A stretch of 9,567 nucleotides of DNA, taken from assembly GCA_937863915.1 (NCBI GenBank), contig CALMID010000396.1, forward strand, positions 1 to 9,567. Direction: 5' to 3'. Every line of letters begins with the position of its first letter. The stretch's first letter is position 1. This document shows, one piece after another, positions 1 to 5,339 of the stretch. A model generated the notes under the pieces. That model was not told the origin of the DNA, did no database searches, and saw only the letters and a program-made list of their open reading frames with translations. This stretch comes from an uncultured Pseudomonas sp. Its GTDB lineage: Bacteria > Pseudomonadota > Gammaproteobacteria > Pseudomonadales > Pseudomonadaceae. Position numbers and translations under genes: made by a program.

Positions 1-745
1 CCGGCAGCAGGTCGGCCATGTTGCGGCGCACCTCGGTGTAGGCATGCTGGCGGCTCAGGGTCTCGATGCGGGTGAGCAGGTCGACGCGCACCGGTTGCGG
101 CAGGTGGACGAACAGGTCGGGCAACTGCTTGGCCAGCTCGGCGCTGTACAGCACCAGTTCCTCGCGGTCGAACTGCTTGGTCAGGTCGAGGTAGTCGATG
201 GCGCTGGAGGTCAGCATGGCCGCCGCCGCCTTGGTTTCGCCCAGGCCTTTCAAGCGCACCGGGCTGCCTTGCTCGCTGGCCGCCAGGGTCATCCAGAACT
301 CGGTGGTCAGGGTGAACAGGATGGCCTGCTGGCGCAGCGAGTAGGTCATCAGGCCGAGCGCTTCGGCGCCGTAGGGCTGCTGCACGGCCTTGAAGTCGAA
401 GTACAGGCGCATCAGCTCCTTGAGCTGGAACAGCACCTCGCGCGCCTCGTTCTGGCGCAGCTCCAGCGGCGCATAGATATTCAGCTGCGGCTTGAAGTTG
501 TCCGGGCTGGTCATGCGCTGGTAGATCGGCCCCGTGAACTCGCCGCTGCGCCGGGGCAGGGCGTTGACCTGGGTCTTGTCGATCTTGTCCAGCGCCTCGA
601 TCAGCAGGCGGTAGTCGCCACTGCTCCAGGGGCGCTGGATGTCGGGAATCTTCTGCCCCAGGTAGAACAGCTCGGCGGCAGGCAGGCGACTGCTGACCAG
701 TAAAAGGATGGCCAGCGGCCAGAGCAGTCGGCGTGTTAGGGTCAT
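1..745 (-). CDS. Secreted hypothetical protein, N-terminal part (runs off left edge)
   Basis: An open minus-strand frame from an ATG at 745 has no stop before the window edge, giving 248 codons of a longer protein. The N-terminus is a good Sec signal peptide: basic residues (MTLTRR), a hydrophobic core rich in Leu/Ile/Ala at about residues 7-18, then a likely signal-peptidase I site around Ala23-Ala24 (LPAA before ELF). The mature part looks globular and helical, with many charged/Leu-rich stretches (for example about 94-125 and 185-235), no second membrane span and no motif I recognise, so a periplasmic or secreted location is inferred. No clear Shine-Dalgarno precedes the ATG; the start rests on the signal peptide. 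The gene is divergent from the TetR-family gene across a 96-bp gap. I cannot assign a function; the missing C-terminus could hold a diagnostic domain. Confidence 0.8.
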   Translation of the reverse strand, partial: MTLTRRLLWPLAILLLVSSRLPAAELFYLGQKIPDIQRPWSSGDYRLLIEALDKIDKTQVNALPRRSGEFTGPIYQRMTSPDNFKPQLNIYAPLELRQNEAREVLFQLKELMRLYFDFKAVQQPYGAEALGLMTYSLRQQAILFTLTTEFWMTLAASEQGSPVRLKGLGETKAAAAMLTSSAIDYLDLTKQFDREELVLYSAELAKQLPDLFVHLPQPVRVDLLTRIETLSRQHAYTEVRRNMADLLP

Positions 746-793
746 GACGGGTATCCGCAGCAAGGGGCGCGGCAAGAGTAACGGCTTGTCCCT

Positions 794-810
794 GACGGAG
801 TCACCCTGTC
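794..810. promoter_or_regulatory. Imperfect 17-bp dyad, possible TetR-type operator
   Basis: The sequence GACGGAGTCACCCTGTC has the symmetric pattern GAC-n-G-n-GT-n-AC-n-C-n-GTC centred on 802, with 6 of 8 base pairs matching. It lies 31 bp upstream of the TetR-family start at 842 and within the 96-bp gap to the divergent gene at 745. Its size and position suit autoregulation by a TetR dimer, but one dyad of this quality can arise by chance in a gap this long. I see no convincing -35/-10 pair beside it. Confidence 0.22.
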
Positions 811-841
811 TTGGGTGGGGTTTGGCAGTTCTGGAGCGAAG

Positions 842-1498
842 ATGAATCAGGCCGATCTGGGTGTGGTGCGTGCGGTATTCGAGGACCTTGGCGGGGTTCA
901 GGCGGTGGCGCGCGAGCAGGGCGAGGGACCGCTGGTCAGCCATCTGCAGCGTACCAATATCCAGCTGGCCGCGATCCCGGTATTCGTGCGCAAGGGGCTG
1001 GCCGACACCACGGTGAATGATCTGCTGGAGGCTGCTCAGGTTTCGCGGCGCACGTTCTACAAGTATTTCGCCAACAAGATGGACGTGCTCGAGGGCATCT
1101 ACTGCACGGCGGTGGCGCTGCTGCTGGCGCGCTTTCGCGAGCTGCAGCCGGGTGCCGACATGGAGAGCTGGCTGCGCGCGATGGTCGGATTGTTCTTCGA
1201 CTATCACCTGTCGGTGGGGCCGATCATCCGCCTGATGCAGGAGGAGGCGCTGCGCGGCGACTCGCCGCTGGCGGTGCATCGTCAGCAGGCCCATGCCGAA
1301 ATGCAGGCGCTGCTGCAGCAACGCCTGGCCCTGACCGGCAAGGAGTTCCCGGCGCTGACCTACCAGGCGCTGATCTGGGCGATGGAGGCCGCCTCGCTCA
1401 ATCTGCTCAACCGCGCCGCGCCGCGTCAGGAGATCGGCGAGGCCAAGACCGTGCTGGGTGATCTGTTGCTGGCGGTGCTTTGTCCTCGCACGACCTAG
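842..1498 (+). CDS. TetR/AcrR-family transcriptional regulator
   Basis: A 218-residue protein of the one-component TetR family, normally a dimeric repressor whose C-terminal helical domain binds a small ligand. The DNA-binding domain spans about residues 36-85. It shows the family signature: a helix, then GLADTTVNDLLEAAQVSRRTFYKYF (about 52-76, the helix-turn-helix), then a KMDVLEGIY helix. The rest (about 90-215) is all helical, as expected for the ligand/dimer domain, and predicts no known effector. About 35 residues precede the first canonical helix, longer than usual. The ATG at 842 is chosen because GGAG lies about 6-8 bases upstream; an in-frame GTG at 815 would add nine residues but lacks such a site. 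The alpha/beta hydrolase gene follows on the same strand after 66 bp, so it is the most likely target along with the regulator's own promoter. Family assignment is firm; the regulon is inferred. Confidence 0.92.
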   Translation: MNQADLGVVRAVFEDLGGVQAVAREQGEGPLVSHLQRTNIQLAAIPVFVRKGLADTTVNDLLEAAQVSRRTFYKYFANKMDVLEGIYCTAVALLLARFRELQPGADMESWLRAMVGLFFDYHLSVGPIIRLMQEEALRGDSPLAVHRQQAHAEMQALLQQRLALTGKEFPALTYQALIWAMEAASLNLLNRAAPRQEIGEAKTVLGDLLLAVLCPRTT

Positions 1499-1564
1499 GT
1501 TGGGGCGCATGATGGGCGGTGCCGTGCTCTGATGGTGGAACAATAACAAGCCAGGAGTTCTGCC

Positions 1565-2518
1565 ATGTCTGCTTCCACCGCCTCCCTGCCTGCGGCCATG
1601 CTGCCGCCACTGGCCAATGGCCTGGCCCGCCTGGGGTTTGGCGAGCTGCCGCTGGATGCCGTGAAGTCGCGCTACGGCAATGCCCGCGACGGTTCACGCT
1701 ATGTCGAACTGGACGGTTTCAATGTGCATTACCGTGACGAGGGCAATGCCAACGGCCCGGTGCTGGTGATGATTCATGGCGTGGTGGCCTCGCTGCACAC
1801 CTGGGATGGCTGGGTGCAGGCCATGGCCAGCGATTACCGCATCATCCGTTTCGATGTGCCTGGCTTCGGCCTGACTGGCCCGGCGCGCGATGGCGTGTAC
1901 AGCGCCGAGCGCATGCTCAAGGTCATGACCAGCCTGCTGGATTTCCTCAAGGTCGGCAAAGCCTCGATCATCGGTAACTCGCTGGGCGGCTATATCGCCT
2001 GGAACTTCGCCCTGGCGCAGCCGCAGCGGGTGGAAAAGCTGATCATGCTCGACCCGGCGGGCTACCCGATGCGCAAGGTGCCGTGGATGATCGCGGCTGC
2101 CGAGCTGCCGGGGGCCACCTGGGCGATGCCGTTGTGGATGCCGCGGGCGCTGATCGCCCAGGGTATCAAGGAGGTCTACGGCGACGCGGGTCGCATCAAG
2201 GATGGCGTGGTGCAGCGTTACTACGACCTGACCCGGCGTCCCGGCAATCGCCGCGGCATGATGGAAATCTTCCGCGTGCTGCTGGGCGTCAACCGTACCG
2301 AACTGGAAGGCACCGGGGCCCGCGTGGCAGAGCTGAAAGTGCCCACCCTGCTGATGTGGGGTGAGCTGGACCGCTGGATTTCGCCCAAGCACGTACCGCT
2401 CTGGCAGCGCGATGTGCCGGGGTTGCAGGTCAAGGTCTACGCGGGGGTTGGGCATATCCCGATGGAAGAAATTCCCGAACTGTCGGCGGCTGATGCGCTG
2501 GCCTTCCTGCGCAGCTGA
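1565..2518 (+). CDS. Alpha/beta-fold hydrolase
   Basis: A 317-residue alpha/beta-hydrolase-fold enzyme, close to the usual 280-320. The core begins near residue 46 (YVELDGFNVHYRDEG). It carries the oxyanion-hole HG motif at 71-72, the nucleophile elbow GNSLGG at 137-142 with Ser139, the acid Asp269 in GELDRW, and the base His297 in GVGHIP. The full Ser-Asp-His triad is therefore present. The stretch at about 170-240 (many Met/Trp/Leu) is the expected cap domain that shapes the substrate pocket. A serine nucleophile excludes a haloalkane dehalogenase; ester or carbon-carbon bond hydrolysis (meta-cleavage-product type) remains possible. The substrate cannot be read. There is no clear signal peptide, so it is probably cytoplasmic. 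AGGAG sits 8 bases before the ATG at 1565. It follows a TetR-family gene and ends just before a strong terminator. From memory it corresponds to a 'probable hydrolase' at this locus in P. aeruginosa. Confidence 0.92.
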   Translation: MSASTASLPAAMLPPLANGLARLGFGELPLDAVKSRYGNARDGSRYVELDGFNVHYRDEGNANGPVLVMIHGVVASLHTWDGWVQAMASDYRIIRFDVPGFGLTGPARDGVYSAERMLKVMTSLLDFLKVGKASIIGNSLGGYIAWNFALAQPQRVEKLIMLDPAGYPMRKVPWMIAAAELPGATWAMPLWMPRALIAQGIKEVYGDAGRIKDGVVQRYYDLTRRPGNRRGMMEIFRVLLGVNRTELEGTGARVAELKVPTLLMWGELDRWISPKHVPLWQRDVPGLQVKVYAGVGHIPMEEIPELSAADALAFLRS

Positions 2519-2535
2519 TTGATACGTCAGGCAGC

Positions 2536-2561
2536 AAAAAGGCCCCGCGAGGGGCCTTTTT
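2536..2561. terminator. Bidirectional Rho-independent terminator
   Basis: A perfect 11-bp inverted repeat, AAAAAGGCCCC (2536-2546) and GGGGCCTTTTT (2551-2561), with a GCGA tetraloop. The A-run on one side and T-run on the other let it terminate in both directions. It sits 18 bp after the hydrolase stop and 15 bp after the stop of the convergent PF10118 gene, so it should serve both. Confidence 0.92.
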
Positions 2562-2575
2562 CGTTTGTGCCGCTG

Positions 2576-3412
2576 TCAGGCGGCGGCGCTGTTTTGCGGC
2601 TCGTAGTCGCCCTTGAACCGGGCCACCAGCTCCAGGTTGTTGTGCTGCCAGGGGTGGAAGTCACCGCGGTAGAAATCCAGGTACACGCCGACCAGCTTGC
2701 GGTAGATACCGTCCTTGCCCCACAGCCAGGTCAGGCCATCACGCCACACCCGCCAGTTCCACAGCAGGCCGTCGCGCTTGAGCATGTGCAGCAGGCCCTT
2801 GGTGGTGTCCCAGGTGAAGAAGAAGGTGCTTTGCAGCATGGCGCGGCGCAGCAGCCAGCGGCTGCCACAGGTCTGCTGGTAGACATCGAAGGCCACGGCC
2901 TTGTGTTCGGTCTCTTCCAGGGCATGCCAGCGCCACAGGCGGGCCATTTTCGGATCGGCACCGGCGAGCCACTGCGGATCTTTCAGCAGGGCGTCGGCCA
3001 TGATCGCGGTGAAGTGCTCGACCGCGCAGGTCGAGGCCAGCTGGGCATCGTGCGGCAGGTGCTTCTTGACGAAGGCCAGGCGCCTTTTCAGGCCGCGCTC
3101 CAGATAGTCGATGTCGTAGCCCAGTTCGCGCAGGCGCTGGTTGTAGGCCAGGTGCTCGTGGCTGTGGTGACCTTCCTGGCCGATGAAACCGCGGATCTGT
3201 TCCTTCAATACCGGGTCTTCGATCTGCTCGCGGAACAGGCGCACCGATTCGATGAAGAAGCGCTCGCCATCGGGGAACAGCACCGACATGGCGTTGAACA
3301 TGTGGGTCTTGAAGGCATTGCCGCCGTGCCAGTGGCGCGGCAGGGGATTGGGCAGGTCGAAGTCCAGCTGACGTGGGCGGATTTCCAGACCTGCGGGGGT
3401 GGTACTGGCCAT
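2576..3412 (-). CDS. PF10118-type 'predicted metal-dependent hydrolase', probable ferritin-like di-iron protein
   Basis: A 278-residue protein that I recognise as the PF10118/COG3687 family, labelled a predicted metal-dependent hydrolase. The start at 3412 (MASTTPAG) has GGGAG about 7 bases upstream; the frame stays open to an ATG at 3511, but that extension is polar, low in complexity and covers the promoter region. Conserved-looking metal ligands are Glu50/Glu55 (DGERFFIES), Glu80 and His83 (QEGHHSHEH), Glu132 (AVEHFTA), and Glu167 and His170 (LEETEHK). The order Glu, ExxH, Glu, ExxH on helices is that of carboxylate-bridged di-iron proteins, so an oxygenase, oxidase or desaturase-like role is as plausible as hydrolysis. 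There is no signal peptide; Trp/aromatic-rich helices at 193-250 could be membrane-associated but are not clear spans. It is divergent from the OruR-like regulator, which may control it, and shares a terminator with the alpha/beta hydrolase. Family is fairly sure; reaction unknown. Confidence 0.85.
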   Translation of the reverse strand: MASTTPAGLEIRPRQLDFDLPNPLPRHWHGGNAFKTHMFNAMSVLFPDGERFFIESVRLFREQIEDPVLKEQIRGFIGQEGHHSHEHLAYNQRLRELGYDIDYLERGLKRRLAFVKKHLPHDAQLASTCAVEHFTAIMADALLKDPQWLAGADPKMARLWRWHALEETEHKAVAFDVYQQTCGSRWLLRRAMLQSTFFFTWDTTKGLLHMLKRDGLLWNWRVWRDGLTWLWGKDGIYRKLVGVYLDFYRGDFHPWQHNNLELVARFKGDYEPQNSAAA

Positions 3413-3451
3413 GGCGGGCTCCCGGTATCGAGATCGTTGTTCTTGTTGTGG

Positions 3452-3468
3452 CCCAGCATGAAGCTGGG
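3452..3468. promoter_or_regulatory. Small hairpin in the leader of the PF10118 gene
   Basis: A perfect 6-bp inverted repeat, CCCAGC and GCTGGG, with a 5-base spacer (ATGAA). It lies 40 bp upstream of the PF10118 gene start. If the promoter candidate at 3482-3511 is used, this falls inside the 5' untranslated RNA. No T-run follows in either direction, so it is not a terminator; it could be an operator half-site pair, an RNA stem or chance. Confidence 0.25.
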
Positions 3469-3481
3469 TGAGGTAGCGTCG

Positions 3482-3511
3482 ACTATGGGCTTGTGGCGGT
3501 TTGTCGGACAA
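3482..3511 (-). promoter_or_regulatory. Candidate sigma-70 promoter for the PF10118 gene
   Basis: Read on the minus strand, TTGTCC (3511-3506, 4 of 6 to TTGACA) is followed after 18 bp by CATAGT (3487-3482, 4 of 6 to TATAAT). Transcription would begin near 3475, giving a leader of about 63 nt. It overlaps the plus-strand promoter candidate for the AraC-family gene. Pattern match by eye only. Confidence 0.3.
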
Positions 3512-3520
3512 GGTTATCTT
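3491..3520 (+). promoter_or_regulatory. Candidate sigma-70 promoter for the AraC-family gene
   Basis: TTGTGG (3491-3496, 3 of 6 to TTGACA) and TATCTT (3515-3520, 4 of 6 to TATAAT) are 18 bp apart, placing the transcript start near 3527 and leaving a leader of about 47 nt before the ATG at 3574. It lies face to face with the minus-strand candidate at 3482-3511. The match is moderate. Confidence 0.3.
3501..3511. promoter_or_regulatory. Perfect 11-bp palindrome in the divergent control region
   Basis: TTGTCGGACAA is a perfect dyad (five pairs about a central base). It lies between the -35 and -10 candidates of the AraC-family gene and covers the -35 candidate of the PF10118 gene, so a protein bound here could control both. 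AraC-family proteins often use direct repeats, so the binder may be another factor. Chance occurrence in a 161-bp gap is not negligible. Confidence 0.25.
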
Positions 3521-3573
3521 CTGCCAAGTTGCAGGTCATTTCCGGCCATGTGCGCCGCGGCGAGATATCCACG

Positions 3574-4626
3574 ATGAAGCAAGCCATGACCCCTACAGCC
3601 GAGCTGGTGCCGGTGGCCTATGCCGAGGTCCTGCTGGGGCTGGCCGAGGAGCGCGGTATCGGTCGCGAACAGCTGCTCCAGCGCGCCGGTGTGCGCGCGG
3701 AAGTGCTGGGGACGCCCAATGGCCGTCTGTCGTTTCTCGATTTCAACCAGCTGGTCTTTGCCGCGCTGGCGCTGACCGCCGATGAGGCGCTGGGCCTGGC
3801 CATGGGCCAGCGCCTGAATGTATCGACCCACGGCATCCTCGGCTATGCGGTGCTCTCCAGCGCGAGCTTCGGCCAGGCCCTGCAGTTCGCGCTCAAGTAC
3901 TACCGGGTGCTCGGTCTGGCCTTTGATCTGGAGCTGCTGGAGGGCGATAGCCACCTGCAGCTGCGAGCCAGCGAGAGCCTGCCGCTGGGACCGCTGTCGC
4001 GCTTTGCCGCCGAAGGCCTGTTCGGCAGCCTGCACACCATCGCCGGTTTTCTGCTGGGTGAACCGCCAGCGGATTTCGCCCTGGGCTTTGCCTACCCGGC
4101 ACCGCCTTATGCCGAGCGGTACCGCCAGCAGTTCGGCGTCGCCCCGCAGTTCGACCAGGCACAGCACTGGCTGAGCATCCCCCGGCACTACCTGGCGCGG
4201 CCCATGGCGCTGGCCAACCCGGCCACGGTGCAGATGTGCGAGCAGCAGTGCGAGGCGCTGCTGGCCACGCTGGACGTGCAGGAAGGCCTGTTGCCGCGCC
4301 TGCGCCGCCTGCTGCTGGCGCGCCCCGGCGAATTCCCCGATCTGGACAGCGTGGCGCGTGCCCTGCACACCAGTGGCCGCAGTCTGCGCCGCCATCTGGC
4401 CAGTCAGGGCACCAGCTACCAGCAGGTGCTCGACGAGGTGCGCAAGCGCCTGGCCCTGCAGTACCTCAGTACCACCCACCTGCCGCTGCAGGAGATCGCC
4501 TACCTGCTGGGCTTCAACGATGCCTCCAACTTCCGCCGCGCCTTCCGCAAATGGACGGGGCGGCTGCCCAGCGATTATCGTGGCGACCTTTGCCTGCCCG
4601 ATTCGTCTGTGGAGACCGCCCCATGA
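3574..4626 (+). CDS. oruR: AraC-family transcriptional regulator, OruR-like
   Basis: A 350-residue regulator with the two-part plan of the OruR/ArgR-type AraC subgroup. An N-terminal ligand/dimer domain of the PF12625 type spans about 15-200; its typical block STHGILGYAVLSSASFGQAL is at 84-103. A C-terminal AraC DNA-binding domain spans about 240-335, with two helix-turn-helix units: LDSVARALHTSGRSLRRHLA (about 257-276) and LQEIAYLLGFNDASNFRRAF (about 305-324). The second carries the well-conserved AraC signature. The ATG at 3574 gives the usual family length; an in-frame GTG at 3493 would reach into the promoter region, and an ATG at 3589 is an alternative. The Shine-Dalgarno is weak (GCGAG). 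The symbol oruR, for the ornithine-utilisation regulator of P. aeruginosa, is given on family type and remembered gene order; the effector here is not shown. It is divergent from the PF10118 gene and overlaps the next gene by 4 bp. Confidence 0.85.
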   Translation: MKQAMTPTAELVPVAYAEVLLGLAEERGIGREQLLQRAGVRAEVLGTPNGRLSFLDFNQLVFAALALTADEALGLAMGQRLNVSTHGILGYAVLSSASFGQALQFALKYYRVLGLAFDLELLEGDSHLQLRASESLPLGPLSRFAAEGLFGSLHTIAGFLLGEPPADFALGFAYPAPPYAERYRQQFGVAPQFDQAQHWLSIPRHYLARPMALANPATVQMCEQQCEALLATLDVQEGLLPRLRRLLLARPGEFPDLDSVARALHTSGRSLRRHLASQGTSYQQVLDEVRKRLALQYLSTTHLPLQEIAYLLGFNDASNFRRAFRKWTGRLPSDYRGDLCLPDSSVETAP

Positions 4627-5261
4627 GCCAGCCGGCCCTGATCCGTGAAACCTTCCCCGTCGGCCCCCTGCAGTGCAACTGCACCATCATCGGCGACCCG
4701 GTTACCAAGAAGGCCATCGTGGTCGATCCGGGCGGCGATCATGAACATATCCTCGCGCGCCTCGATGCCCTGGGGCTCAAGGTGGTCAGCATCATCCACA
4801 CCCACGCGCACCTGGATCACTTCCTTGCCTCCGGGCAGATGAAGGAGAAGACCGGCGCGAGCCTGCACCTGCACAAGGACGACCAGTTCCTCTGGGATAA
4901 TCTGGAGATGCAGTGCCGGCTGTTCGGCGTGCCCTACACGCCGGTACCCAGCCCCGACCAGTGGCTGGCCGATGACGAGGCGCTGGCCTGTGGCTGCGGT
5001 GTGGCGCTGCACACGCCGGGGCACACGCCCGGCTCGATGAGCTTCTGGTTTCCCCAGGCCAAGCTGCTGATTGCCGGTGACACCCTGTTCAAGCGCGGCA
5101 TCGGCCGTACCGATCTGTGGGGCGGCGACTATCCGACCATCGAGCGCTCGATTCGTCAGCGCCTGTATACACTGGACGAGGAGGCCACCGTGGTGACCGG
5201 GCACGGCCCGGATACCCGCCTGGGTGACGAGATGCGCGAGAACCCCTTCGTGCGTGCCTGA
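4623..5261 (+). CDS. Metallo-beta-lactamase-fold hydrolase, short glyoxalase-II-like (YcbL type)
   Basis: A 212-residue enzyme of the metallo-beta-lactamase superfamily. The metal site is complete: THAHLDH at 60-66 (His61, His63, Asp65, His66), His134 in TPGHTPGS, bridging Asp153 in AGDTLF, and His194 in TGHGPDT. This is the binuclear site of the glyoxalase II group, which hydrolyses thioesters such as S-D-lactoylglutathione. True glyoxalase II is about 250-260 residues with a C-terminal glutathione-binding domain; this protein ends soon after His194, as in the shorter YcbL-type homologues. Glutathione-thioester hydrolysis is therefore possible but unproven. There is no signal peptide, so it is cytoplasmic. 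The ATG overlaps the AraC-family stop as ATGA, so translation is probably coupled and the two are one transcript. The frame is open further upstream into the regulator gene, but no start there would be consistent with the family N-terminus. Confidence 0.9.
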   Translation: MSQPALIRETFPVGPLQCNCTIIGDPVTKKAIVVDPGGDHEHILARLDALGLKVVSIIHTHAHLDHFLASGQMKEKTGASLHLHKDDQFLWDNLEMQCRLFGVPYTPVPSPDQWLADDEALACGCGVALHTPGHTPGSMSFWFPQAKLLIAGDTLFKRGIGRTDLWGGDYPTIERSIRQRLYTLDEEATVVTGHGPDTRLGDEMRENPFVRA

Positions 5262-5339
5262 TTCACGGAATCTCTGCGCGTTGTTGTGTTCCAATCTGCA
5301 GCCCCGTTCGGGCCGCCGTTCATTGACCAGGAGTTGATC

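Noticed and set aside
44..703. A 219-codon plus-strand open frame at the left end
   Set aside because: The opposite frame encodes a protein with a proper signal peptide and normal composition; this one is its Gln/Leu-rich shadow.
815..841. A GTG start for the TetR-family gene, nine codons upstream
   Set aside because: The ATG at 842 has a well-spaced GGAG; the added residues (Gly/Ser-rich) are not like a TetR N-terminus.
1565..2518. Haloalkane dehalogenase as the name for the alpha/beta hydrolase
   Set aside because: The nucleophile elbow holds Ser139 followed by Leu, whereas dehalogenases use Asp followed by Trp.
3413..3511. A 33-residue N-terminal extension of the PF10118 protein
   Set aside because: It would cover the promoter and hairpin candidates, its residues are polar and low in complexity, and the ATG at 3412 has a good ribosome site.
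2519..3577. A 352-codon plus-strand open frame covering the PF10118 gene
   Set aside because: It is the antisense of a gene with clear family motifs; its product is a repetitive Gln/Val/Ala-rich sequence typical of reversed high-GC coding DNA, it begins without a ribosome site and runs through the terminator.
3514..4479. A 321-codon minus-strand open frame inside the AraC-family gene
   Set aside because: Opposite to a regulator with two recognisable helix-turn-helix motifs; Gln/His/Arg-rich shadow product.
5262..5339. A promoter for the OmpA-type lipoprotein gene and a small CCCG/CGGG dyad in the gap
   Set aside because: No -35/-10 pair with acceptable spacing could be picked, and a 4-bp stem with a 2-base loop is too weak to claim.
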